Part shown: piece by piece, positions 6,772 to 13,238 of the stretch
Position numbering within the stretch: the stretch's first letter is position 1
How the letters are laid out: every line of letters starts with the position of its first letter
Assembly (NCBI GenBank): GCA_934101605.1
Contig: CAKORS010000017.1
Span: forward strand, 1 to 17,344
DNA from: an uncultured Bacilli bacterium
GTDB lineage: Bacteria; Bacillota_I; Bacilli_A; RF39; UBA660
Direction: 5' to 3'
DNA length: 17,344 bases
Notes under the pieces: generated by a model
Told to the model about the DNA's origin: nothing
The model's database searches: none
The model's input: only the letters and a program-made list of their open reading frames with translations
Made by a program: the position numbers and the translations under genes

Positions 6772-7278
6772 ATGAAACTTGAGGAGTTATTTAGAGTTAT
6801 TATTAATATTTTGATTAATACTGATGAAATTAGTTTTTATCATCTTACTTGTGACATTGATACTGAAACAAGGGCTGTTTCTAATGGAATGTCTTTAGAG
6901 AAAGTTGATAATAAAGTATTACGTCTTACAAGACTTGATGAAAACTATAATTCAGATATTTTGATGGAAGAAAAGTATCCTGTTAAGAATACTATCCTTT
7001 ATAAGGATGTTGTTTTATCGGAAGAAAAGTATAATAAGAAAGATTTATCTATAGAAGAAATTCATGATATTTTAAGTAGATATGCTTTAGATATTCCTTT
7101 TCTAGATAAGTTATATTCTATGATTAAGTCTAATATGATTGATGAGAAATTAGATGAAAATAGTGTTAATTTTATAATTCATAACATGGTTAATTATTGT
7201 AAGGATAAAAAAGTGTTAGATAGAAAATATCCAAATAGTTCAGTATCTTTTAAAATTAAAAAAACAAGAAAAAGATAA
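6772..7278 (+). CDS. Hypothetical protein, 168 residues
   Basis: I do not recognise this protein. It has 168 residues, no transmembrane segment or signal peptide, and is mixed acidic/basic with a strongly basic tail ending KIKKTRKR. The N-terminal half alternates short hydrophobic strands with charged residues (ISFYHLTCDID, KVLRLTRLD), while residues 85-150 look helical. The basic tail could contact nucleic acid, but this is only a composition remark. ATG 6772 is preferred over ATG 6757, because GGGAGGT (6759-6765) is the ribosome site and would otherwise be inside the coding region. It has its own promoter at the end of parC and shares a bidirectional terminator with the convergent rnhC. Confidence 0.7.
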   Translation: MKLEELFRVIINILINTDEISFYHLTCDIDTETRAVSNGMSLEKVDNKVLRLTRLDENYNSDILMEEKYPVKNTILYKDVVLSEEKYNKKDLSIEEIHDILSRYALDIPFLDKLYSMIKSNMIDEKLDENSVNFIIHNMVNYCKDKKVLDRKYPNSSVSFKIKKTRKR

Positions 7279-7290
7279 AAATTAAAATAA

Positions 7291-7326
7291 AAATCCTAAA
7301 AGATCATAGTCTTTAGGATTTTTTTT
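7291..7326. terminator. Bidirectional terminator between the convergent unknown gene and rnhC
   Basis: AAATCCTAAA (7291-7300) pairs exactly with TTTAGGATTT (7312-7321). T residues run to 7326 on the plus strand, and an A-rich tract before 7291 gives a U-rich tail on the minus strand. The first arm contains the rnhC stop codon (7296-7298). Confidence 0.75.
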
Positions 7327-8201
7327 GTGTTTGAAAAATTTTTCTTTGCTATATCATCTAAAATTTCTTTTCCATATTTTTCTACTAATTCTTCTCCTAT
7401 TTTATCAACATTATTTCCACTACCTTTAGGAATAGGGGTGTGGTATTTATCGGATAGTTTATCCATTTCTTTTATAAATATATATCTTGATATAATTGAT
7501 GATGATGCTACAGCAAGATTTTTACTTTCAGCTTTAGTCATGAATGTTATATTCTTAACTATATTAGTTGAATCTTTTATATAGTCATAATATTTATTTT
7601 CTGGTGTGAATTGATCTATTATAACGTATTCTGGTTTTGTATTTATTTCATTTAATAAACTATATAGAGCTTTATTATGCATAATAGCTTTTATTTTATT
7701 CATATTTGTTTCTTTACTATATTTTTCATTATATTCTTTATTAGTTATGATAATACTTTTATATTTTATTTTTTTTGTTATTTCTTTAGCTATTTTAATA
7801 ATTTTATCATCAGTTATTTTTTTAGAATCTGTAACATGTAAGTCTTCAAGAAATTTAATATCTTCTTTTTTTACATAACTTGCAGTTACTACGATTGGAC
7901 CAAAATAGTCTCCAGTTCCAACTTCATCAGATCCTACAGCAGATACATTATAATATTTACTTTTTTCTATTTCATCTTTAGAGTTATCATCATTTGCAAT
8001 AACAGCTCCCCACATATTAGCATCAATATCAGCGCTTACACCTTGAAACATTGCTTTTCCTGATTCGTAAAGTGTTATTATAGTATCTTCTTCTTGTGCT
8101 TGGAAAATAGCATATGGTGGTGTTTTTTCTCTTAATTTATCTTTATAATAATCAATCATTTTTTGTTTTGTTTCATCATTTACTTTAATTACAATATTCA
8201 T
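7296..8201 (-). CDS. rnhC: Ribonuclease HIII
   Basis: A 301-residue RNase HIII, which cuts the RNA strand of RNA-DNA hybrids such as R-loops and primers, in the cytosol. Residues 1-80 are the N-terminal TBP-like substrate-binding domain typical of HIII and absent from HII; the catalytic domain follows. Acidic residues of the DEDD set are visible: Asp92 and Glu93 in GSDEVGTGDYFGP (the Glu is the HIII mark), Asp125 in TDSKK, and Asp196 in IIDQFTP. The frame extends to 8222, but ATG at 8201 gives the normal N-terminus and has TGAGGTTG upstream on the minus strand (about 8208-8215). It is transcribed divergently from cvpA. Confidence 0.95.
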   Translation of the reverse strand: MNIVIKVNDETKQKMIDYYKDKLREKTPPYAIFQAQEEDTIITLYESGKAMFQGVSADIDANMWGAVIANDDNSKDEIEKSKYYNVSAVGSDEVGTGDYFGPIVVTASYVKKEDIKFLEDLHVTDSKKITDDKIIKIAKEITKKIKYKSIIITNKEYNEKYSKETNMNKIKAIMHNKALYSLLNEINTKPEYVIIDQFTPENKYYDYIKDSTNIVKNITFMTKAESKNLAVASSSIISRYIFIKEMDKLSDKYHTPIPKGSGNNVDKIGEELVEKYGKEILDDIAKKNFSNTKKILKTMIF

Positions 8202-8220
8202 ATGTATCAACCTCATAGTC

Positions 8221-8249
8221 ATTATATCATTTTTATGTTTTTTTTAAAA
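8221..8249 (-). promoter_or_regulatory. Putative promoter of rnhC
   Basis: On the minus strand TGATATAAT (8229 down to 8221) is an extended -10. A weak -35 TTTTAA (8249-8244) lies 17 bases upstream of the hexamer. The transcript would start near 8214, right at the ribosome site, so the leader would be minimal. Confidence 0.45.
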
Positions 8250-8288
8250 TAATATTTTAAAATTGTAGAATAATTAATATTTATAGTT

Positions 8289-8294
8289 TATACT
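8289..8294 (+). promoter_or_regulatory. Putative -10 of the cvpA-trxA operon
   Basis: TATACT (8289-8294) stands 17 bases before ATG 8312. TTGTAG at 8263-8268 is the best -35 candidate, but its 20-base spacing is long. A promoter must lie here because rnhC runs the other way. Confidence 0.35.
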
Positions 8295-8311
8295 ATTAAT
8301 AGAGGTGTTAT

Positions 8312-9013
8312 ATGTTAGGAATAGTAGATGCTGTTATTATAGTTATTATTATGTCAGGTGCAGCTTATGGATTTAAGAATGGATTTTTTAAACAGACAGT
8401 ATTTTTGATTGGAACTTTAATATGTTTTATTCTTGCTTATTATCTTAAAGATTATTTAGCTGATTTTCTTAGTTTTAATTTACCTTTTTTAGGAGTTAAT
8501 GGTTTAGTTAGTTTAAATATTTTAATTTATCAAGCAATATCATTTTTTATAATTTTAGGTTTATTAGGTTTTTTATTTGGATTTATTCTAAAGGCAGTTA
8601 ATTTATTTGAGAATATTTTGAAGGCTACTGTTATACTTAGTATTCCATCAAAAATATTAGGTCTTGTAGTAGGTTTAATTGAAGGATATATAATTGCATT
8701 TATTTTAGTTTTCTTAGTTAAACAACCATATGTTAATTTAGATATTGTTCATGAATCTAAACTTGCTGATGTTATAGTTAATTCATCACCAGGACTTTCT
8801 AATATTGTAAAGAAATCAAATGATACTGCGATTGAGATATATGATCTTACTTTTCAATATAATGAAACTAAGGATAAGGATAAGTTTAATAGAGATTCTA
8901 TTGATATTATGCTTAAGAATGGTGTTATAACTGTTTCTTATATGGATAAGCTTATGGAGACTAATAAAATAAATATAAATGGTATTGATGACGTATTAAA
9001 TAAATATAGATAG
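8312..9013 (+). CDS. cvpA: CvpA-family integral membrane protein
   Basis: A 233-residue membrane protein. Four hydrophobic segments are visible at about residues 3-20, 28-46, 62-95 and 105-137, followed by a soluble C-terminal region of about 95 residues. The opening (DAVIIVIIMSGAAYGFKNGFF) has the family pattern of a first helix followed by G-x-x-x-G-F. CvpA was named for colicin V production in E. coli; the Gram-positive member (YshB) has no firm function but sits in the rnhC/mutS2 neighbourhood. ATG 8312 follows AGAGGTG (8301-8307). The stop overlaps the ribosome site of trxA, so the two are co-transcribed. Confidence 0.8.
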   Translation: MLGIVDAVIIVIIMSGAAYGFKNGFFKQTVFLIGTLICFILAYYLKDYLADFLSFNLPFLGVNGLVSLNILIYQAISFFIILGLLGFLFGFILKAVNLFENILKATVILSIPSKILGLVVGLIEGYIIAFILVFLVKQPYVNLDIVHESKLADVIVNSSPGLSNIVKKSNDTAIEIYDLTFQYNETKDKDKFNRDSIDIMLKNGVITVSYMDKLMETNKININGIDDVLNKYR

Positions 9014-9023
9014 GAGTGGTATT

Positions 9024-9323
9024 GTGTTATTACATTTAAATAATGAAGATTTTAAAAATGAAGTACAAGAGGGAATAGTAATAGTTGATTTTTATGCTAC
9101 ATGGTGTGGACCTTGTAAAATGTTAAGTCCTGTTCTTGAGGAGGTTTCTGATACATTTAAGGTTATAAAAGTAGATGTTGATAAACACGAAGATTTAGCT
9201 AAAGAATTTGGTATTATGTCTGTTCCTACTATTATGATATATAAAGATGGAAATATAGAAAAATCTTTAGTTGGTTTTATGCCAAAAGATGCATTATTAA
9301 GTGAAATTAATAATATAAAATAA
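9024..9323 (+). CDS. trxA: Thioredoxin
   Basis: A 99-residue cytosolic thioredoxin, a general disulfide reductase recharged by thioredoxin reductase. The active site WCGPC has Cys28 and Cys31, the buried Asp is in VDFYATW, and the cis-proline is Pro68 in SVPTIMIY. All features of a working enzyme are present. The start is GTG 9024: the ribosome site TAGGAGTGG (9011-9019) overlaps the cvpA stop, and no ATG lies in the right place. The second helix region is slightly short compared with the usual 103-108 residues. A strong terminator follows. Confidence 0.96.
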   Translation: MLLHLNNEDFKNEVQEGIVIVDFYATWCGPCKMLSPVLEEVSDTFKVIKVDVDKHEDLAKEFGIMSVPTIMIYKDGNIEKSLVGFMPKDALLSEINNIK

Positions 9324-9344
9324 AGTGCTATAAAAGCACTTTTT
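9322..9344 (+). terminator. Terminator of cvpA-trxA
   Basis: AAAGTGCT (9322-9329) and AGCACTTT (9335-9342) form a perfect 8-bp stem with loop ATAAA. T residues run through 9344. The stem starts at the last base pair of the trxA stop codon. Confidence 0.85.
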
Positions 9345-9370
9345 AGTTTACACTTTTTTGTAATATCTTT

Positions 9371-9394
9371 TTTATCTTTATTGACTAAGATAAA
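9371..9394 (+). promoter_or_regulatory. Inverted repeat around the TTGACT of the first surface-protein gene
   Basis: TTTATCTT (9371-9378) and AAGATAAA (9387-9394) are perfect 8-bp complements separated by 8 bases that contain most of TTGACT (9381-9386). The placement over a likely -35 suggests a regulator site. The second copy of the gene lacks the left arm, so this could be the point where regulation differs. Confidence 0.35.
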
Positions 9395-9576
9395 TATTTA
9401 TAGTAAATTTAAATAGTAAGAAAGTAGGGAGGAAAAAATATGGAAAAGAATAAAACATTCAAAATAGTAGCTATAGTAGGACTTGTAGTAGCAGTAATAG
9501 GACTTGCAATCGGATTTGCAGCATTTAGCGCAACACTAAATATTTCAACTTTTAATGCAACAGCAAAAGCAGGAGA
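9381..9576 (+). repeat. Tandem duplication, 5' unit A (leader plus N-terminal coding)
   Basis: This segment and 10135-10330 are collinear and of identical length (196 bases each). They share TTGACTAA at the left end, a TATAGTA block, TTTAAATAGTAAGAAA, the GGAGGAAA ribosome site, and nearly every base of the first 45 codons. They mark a recent duplication that included the 59-base leader. Confidence 0.8.
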
Positions 9577-10063
9577 TGCTGATGCAGTATTTGCAAATTT
9601 AGTAACATTCCAAAATGATGCAGCTTGTACAGTATCAACAGGTTCAACTGCAACTGCAACAGCTGGAACAGCAACTGGACATACATGGAGTGGAATAACA
9701 GCAACATTTACAAAACCTGGAGATGTAATAACATGTACAGCAACAATTAAAAATACCAGTGCATATACAGCTTATTTAACAAAATTAGTAACAAGTGGAA
9801 AAATAACTTGTTCAGGATCTGCACAAAATAAAGATGCAGTTTGTACTGCTATGAGTGGAAAGATTGAAGTTGGAAAAGATAGTGCAAGCTTCTCATCATC
9901 TGCAGCAGCTAAATTAGGCTCTCCAAGTGCAACAATAGCATCAACTACAGGAACAACAACTGCTAAAGTTACACTTACTTATGCATCAAATGGAGCAGTT
10001 CCAGATGCTGATGTAACTGTAACAATTCCTGCTATTACAACAACATTTGCAACAGCAAGATAA
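9440..10063 (+). CDS. Secreted or membrane-anchored surface protein, paralogue 1
   Basis: A 207-residue protein with basic residues (EKNKTFK) followed by a 22-residue hydrophobic helix (about 8-30). The helix acts either as a signal peptide or as an N-terminal anchor leaving about 175 residues outside. The outer part is rich in Ala, Thr and Ser, predicted beta, with four Cys (AACTV, ITCTA, KITCS, AVCTA) that could make two disulfides. There is no LPxTG or second membrane segment. The stretch AAFSATLNISTFNATAKAG after the helix resembles the start of mature SipW-dependent TasA/camelysin proteins, a tentative comparison. Codons end mostly in A (gca, aca, gga, gta), unlike neighbours, suggesting very high expression or foreign origin. 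A consensus GGAGG ribosome site (9430-9434) precedes ATG 9440. Exact function unknown. Confidence 0.75.
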   Translation: MEKNKTFKIVAIVGLVVAVIGLAIGFAAFSATLNISTFNATAKAGDADAVFANLVTFQNDAACTVSTGSTATATAGTATGHTWSGITATFTKPGDVITCTATIKNTSAYTAYLTKLVTSGKITCSGSAQNKDAVCTAMSGKIEVGKDSASFSSSAAAKLGSPSATIASTTGTTTAKVTLTYASNGAVPDADVTVTIPAITTTFATAR

Positions 10064-10075
10064 TAAAAATAATTC

Positions 10076-10099
10076 AACTGACTAATGGTCGGTTTTTTT
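10076..10099 (+). terminator. Terminator of paralogue 1
   Basis: AACTGAC (10076-10082) pairs with GTCGGTT (10088-10094) with one G-U pair and a 5-base loop. Seven T residues follow (10093-10099). It separates the two paralogues into independent transcripts. Confidence 0.75.
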
Positions 10100-10134
10100 A
10101 TTGTAAATAAAATGTAAATATTAATAGAACCTGA

Positions 10135-10330
10135 TTGACTAATTGTTATAATTATAGTACTTTTAAATAGTAAGAAAATAAGGAGGAAATAAAATGGAAA
10201 AAAACAAAACATTCAAAATAGTAGCTATAGTAGGACTTGTAGTAGCAGTAATAGGACTAGCAATAGGATTTGCAGCATTTAGTGCAACACTAAATATTTC
10301 AACATTTAATGCAACAGCAAAAGCAGGAGA
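10135..10330 (+). repeat. Tandem duplication, 5' unit B (leader plus N-terminal coding)
   Basis: This is the second copy of the unit at 9381-9576. The leader differs most in the ten bases after TTGACTAA, where this copy carries TGTTATAAT (10144-10152). That creates a perfect extended -10 missing from copy A. Confidence 0.8.
10144..10152 (+). promoter_or_regulatory. Extended -10 element of paralogue 2
   Basis: TGTTATAAT, 41 bases before ATG 10194, fits a sigma-A extended -10. An alternative promoter shared with copy A would use TTGACT (10135-10140) as -35, with a poor -10 17 bases later (TACTTT here, TAAATT in copy A). The sequence alone does not decide between them. Confidence 0.45.
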
Positions 10331-10820
10331 ATCTGAAGCAGTATTTGGAAATTTAGTAACATTCCAAGATGATGCAAAATGTACTGTATCAACTGGAGAA
10401 GGAACTGTAAATGCAGGAACTGCAACAGGGCATACATGGAGTGGAATTACAGCAACATTGAATCCAGGTACAAATATATCATGTACTGCAACAATTAAAA
10501 ATACCAGTGCATATACAGCATATTTAACAAAACTATCAACAAATGGATCAAAGATTACTTGTTCAGGATCTGCTCAAAATCTTGAAGCAGTATGTAGTGC
10601 TATACAAGGAAGTATTTTTGTTGGTGTAGGTGGTAATGTTGCTGCATTTTCTTCAAGTTCAGCTGGAAATTTAACTTCACCAACTACAACTATAGCACCA
10701 ACAAATGGAACTGTTGTTGCTTCATTAGGTTTTTGGTACAATGAAAGTGGTGCTGTTCCAGATGCAGATGTAACTATAAGCATTCCAGCTATTGAAGTAG
10801 GATTTGCAACAGCAAGATAA
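10194..10820 (+). CDS. Secreted or membrane-anchored surface protein, paralogue 2
   Basis: A 208-residue paralogue of the preceding gene. Residues 1-45 (basic start, hydrophobic helix, FSATLNISTFNATAKAG) are identical in protein and nearly so in DNA. The middle keeps TATGHTWSGITAT, the CTATIKNTSAYTAYLTKL block and KITCSGSAQN. The end keeps GAVPDADVT and FATAR. All four cysteines are conserved. The most divergent parts are residues 46-75 and 140-185, where this copy has a Gly/Val-rich insertion and FWYNESG in place of TYASNG. Same A-ending codon bias as copy 1, with T-ending codons increasing in the divergent 3' part. AAGGAGGAA (10180-10188) precedes ATG 10194. Function unknown; probably an abundant extracellular or surface structural protein. 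Confidence 0.75.
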   Translation: MEKNKTFKIVAIVGLVVAVIGLAIGFAAFSATLNISTFNATAKAGESEAVFGNLVTFQDDAKCTVSTGEGTVNAGTATGHTWSGITATLNPGTNISCTATIKNTSAYTAYLTKLSTNGSKITCSGSAQNLEAVCSAIQGSIFVGVGGNVAAFSSSSAGNLTSPTTTIAPTNGTVVASLGFWYNESGAVPDADVTISIPAIEVGFATAR

Positions 10821-10827
10821 TAAAAAT

Positions 10828-10852
10828 AAAAAAGCTTTTTTAGCTTTTTTTT
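10828..10852. terminator. Bidirectional terminator between paralogue 2 and yigZ
   Basis: AAAAAAGCT (10828-10836) and AGCTTTTTT (10842-10850) form a 9-bp stem with a T5 loop, with T residues to 10852. Read on the minus strand the same hairpin ends in a U-rich tract. The yigZ stop (10840-10842) lies within it. Confidence 0.75.
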
Positions 10853-11388
10853 GTTTCTTGTAAAAAGTTTTCTTCTTGTTCTATTGGTACTTTAAATATA
10901 CAATCTATGGTATTGTTATATTCTTTATTTATTAGTTCATATTCTTTTTCTAGTTTTTTTAATAGTTTTTCGTTTTCATATTTGAAACTTATATTTATTT
11001 GTTTTGTTTTTATGTAGGGAATTAATTCTGCTTTATTAATTGATTCTAATGTTACATTTCGATAGGCTCTTATTAGGTTTCCTGATCCTAGTTTTATACC
11101 ACCAAAATATCTTATTACAACAATTAGAATATTTGTTAAGTTTTTTAACTTTATTATTTCTAGAATTGGAAGTCCTGCTGTTCCACTTGGTTCTTTATCA
11201 TCACTAAATTTTTCTGATGATAAAAGTTTATATGCGTAGCAGTAATGAGTTGCGCCTTTATATTCTTTTTTTATTTCATCTAATATGTTATTTATTTCTT
11301 TAATATCATTTATTTTTATAGCTAGTGCTATAAATTTTGATTTTTTTATTTCTATTGAAGATATTGTATTTTCTTTTATTTCAAACAT
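10840..11388 (-). CDS. YigZ/IMPACT family protein (UPF0029)
   Basis: A 182-residue member of the YigZ/IMPACT family. The signature is clear: SDDKEPSGTAGLPIL (62-76) and the loop YFGGIKLGSGNLIRAY (94-109). The first 110 residues form the conserved UPF0029 domain and the rest the small ferredoxin-like DUF1949 domain. At 182 it is shorter than the usual 200-215, the missing residues being at the C-terminus. Bacterial members have no firmly established role; the eukaryotic relative IMPACT regulates GCN2 through translation. ATG at 11388 has GGTGA upstream on the minus strand. It is divergent from uvrC and convergent with the surface-protein pair. Confidence 0.9.
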   Translation of the reverse strand: MFEIKENTISSIEIKKSKFIALAIKINDIKEINNILDEIKKEYKGATHYCYAYKLLSSEKFSDDKEPSGTAGLPILEIIKLKNLTNILIVVIRYFGGIKLGSGNLIRAYRNVTLESINKAELIPYIKTKQINISFKYENEKLLKKLEKEYELINKEYNNTIDCIFKVPIEQEENFLQETKKS

Positions 11389-11435
11389 GAAATCACCATA
11401 TTAATTATATAAAATTTAATAATTTTGTGCAAATA

Positions 11436-11444
11436 TGTTATAAT
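11436..11444 (+). promoter_or_regulatory. Extended -10 promoter of uvrC
   Basis: TGTTATAAT lies 23 bases before ATG 11468. TTTAAT (11415-11420) at 18 bases is a weak -35. The same TGTTATAAT string occurs before the patatin gene, the 168-residue unknown and paralogue 2. Confidence 0.5.
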
Positions 11445-11467
11445 TATTAATAGTTTGGAGGTGGATT

Positions 11468-13228
11468 ATGAAGGAAAAATTGAGATTGTTACCTGATAAA
11501 CCTGGTTGTTATCTTATGAAAGATAAAGATGGTGTGATTATTTATGTTGGTAAAGCTAAGAATTTGAAAAGAAGAGTAAATTCTTATTTTAATAGAGTTC
11601 ATACTGGTAAGACTTATGCTTTAGTTAGTAATATTGTTGATTTTGATTATATTGTTACTAATACTAATAGGGAATCTTTAATATTAGAGATTAATTTGAT
11701 TAAGAAATATAATCCTAAGTATAATATTTTACTTAAAGATGATAAAACATATCCTTTTATTGCTTTGTATAAGAAGCCATATCCAGCTTTAAAGATTGAA
11801 AGATATAAGAATAAGAAACAAGCTAAGGCTAGACTTTTTGGTCCTTATCCTAATGTTGTTAGTGCTAGAAAAACAGTAGAGGTTATAAATCGTATTTATC
11901 CTTTGAAAAAGTGTAATAAATTAGGTAAAGATTTATGTCTTTACTATCATATAGGGGAATGTTTAGGATATTGTAAATATAATGTTCGGTTAGAAAAACA
12001 AGAAGAAATGATAAAGGAAATAACGGATATTTTAAATGGTGATGTTAGTATTTTAACTAAAAGAATAGAAAAAGAGATGTATAAAGCAAGTGATGCTTTA
12101 AATTATGAAAGAGCATTTGAACTTAAGAAGTATATTGATGATATTAAAGTTACTTTAAATAAACAGATTATTGTTTCTTCTGTAAGACATAATTTTGATG
12201 TATTTGGAATATTTGAAAAGGATAATTTTATTTCAATTTCTGTTCTTTTTATAAGAGATGGTGTTATAACTGGTAAAGTTAGTAAGATTTTTAGTGGATT
12301 TTATGATAAGGAAGATATTTATTTAAGATATATTATTGATTTTTATGAAAAGTTTAATTTACCTAAGGAAATGGTTATTAATGATTTAGATAGTGATAAT
12401 ATACTTAGTGATTATTTTAATATTCCTGTTTTAATACCTAAAAAGGGTGATGTCAAGAAAATACTTAATATGGCTAATTTAAATGCAGAAATTGAGAGTA
12501 ATGAAAAGATTAATTTGATTAAAAGAAATGAAAATGAAAAGAAGAAAGCTATGGAATCTTTATGTAGTATTTTAAATATTCCTAGTGTTGATAGAATTGA
12601 ACTTTTTGATAATTCCCATTTATTTGGAACTTATTATGTTGGAGCAATGGTATGTTTTTCTTTATTTGAACCTGATAAGAAAAAATATAGGAAATATCAG
12701 ATTGATGCTAAGGTAAAAGATGATCTTAGTGCTATGAAAGAAGTTATTTATAGAAGATATTATAGGGTTTTAATGGAAGGTTTAGAAAGACCTGATTTAA
12801 TTATTGTTGATGGTGGACCATTACAGGTTGAGGTTTGTAAAGAAATATTGGATAGTCTTAATTTAAATATAAAGGTTATAGGTCTTAAAAAGGATGATAG
12901 GCATAGAACTCATTCTATTATTGATAGTGATTTAAGAGAAATTCCTTTACCTAAAGAAAACAATTTATATTTATATCTTACTAGGATGCAAGATGAGGTT
13001 CATAGATTTGTAATAACATATCATAGAGATATTAAATCTAAAGGAAGTATATCTTCTGTACTTGATGGTGTTAAAGGAATTGGTGATAAGCGTCGTAAGT
13101 TACTTCTTAAAAAATTTGGTTCTATAAAAAAGATTAAGGAAGCATCAGTTGAAGAATTAGGAGAGATAATACCTCTTGATGTAGCTGTTAATTTGAAAAG
13201 GTTTTTAGAAGAAAAAGAGCAAAATTAA
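11468..13228 (+). CDS. uvrC: UvrABC nucleotide-excision repair endonuclease subunit C
   Basis: A 586-residue UvrC, which makes both incisions around DNA lesions held by UvrB. Domain order is complete. The GIY-YIG nuclease (residues 1-95) has GCYLM, IIYVGKAKNLKRR with Tyr26 and Arg36, and Glu in the ESLILE helix. A Cys-rich linker (CNKLGKDLCLYYHIGECLGYC) follows at about 148-170. The UVR motif that binds UvrB lies near 195-235. The RNase H-like 5' incision domain (FDNSHLFGTYYVGAMV and IIVDGGPLQ) spans 370-500. Helix-hairpin-helix motifs come at 530-580 (VKGIGDKRRKLLLKKFGS). ATG 11468 follows GGAGGTGG. The stop lies inside a terminator loop shared with the convergent sigK. Confidence 0.97.
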   Translation: MKEKLRLLPDKPGCYLMKDKDGVIIYVGKAKNLKRRVNSYFNRVHTGKTYALVSNIVDFDYIVTNTNRESLILEINLIKKYNPKYNILLKDDKTYPFIALYKKPYPALKIERYKNKKQAKARLFGPYPNVVSARKTVEVINRIYPLKKCNKLGKDLCLYYHIGECLGYCKYNVRLEKQEEMIKEITDILNGDVSILTKRIEKEMYKASDALNYERAFELKKYIDDIKVTLNKQIIVSSVRHNFDVFGIFEKDNFISISVLFIRDGVITGKVSKIFSGFYDKEDIYLRYIIDFYEKFNLPKEMVINDLDSDNILSDYFNIPVLIPKKGDVKKILNMANLNAEIESNEKINLIKRNENEKKKAMESLCSILNIPSVDRIELFDNSHLFGTYYVGAMVCFSLFEPDKKKYRKYQIDAKVKDDLSAMKEVIYRRYYRVLMEGLERPDLIIVDGGPLQVEVCKEILDSLNLNIKVIGLKKDDRHRTHSIIDSDLREIPLPKENNLYLYLTRMQDEVHRFVITYHRDIKSKGSISSVLDGVKGIGDKRRKLLLKKFGSIKKIKEASVEELGEIIPLDVAVNLKRFLEEKEQN

Positions 13229-13238
13229 TGCTCTTTTT
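13212..13238. terminator. Bidirectional terminator spanning the uvrC and sigK stop codons
   Basis: AAAAAGAGCA (13212-13221) and TGCTCTTTTT (13229-13238) form a perfect 10-bp stem. The 7-base loop AAATTAA contains both stop codons. The A-run/T-run symmetry gives each strand a U-rich tail. Confidence 0.85.

Noticed and set aside
7327..7584. 85-residue plus-strand open frame
   Set aside because: It is antisense to the 3' part of rnhC and starts in the terminator T-run without a ribosome site.
9979..10212. 77-residue minus-strand hydrophobic open frame across the paralogue junction
   Set aside because: It covers a terminator, a promoter region and coding ends of two genes; the hydrophobicity comes from A/T-rich reverse reading.
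10574..10783. 69-residue minus-strand open frame in paralogue 2
   Set aside because: Antisense shadow with no start signal or domain.
9440..10820. Type IV pilins for the paralogous pair
   Set aside because: There is no prepilin cleavage motif (Gly followed by FTLIE-like start) before the hydrophobic stretch, and no pilus assembly genes nearby.
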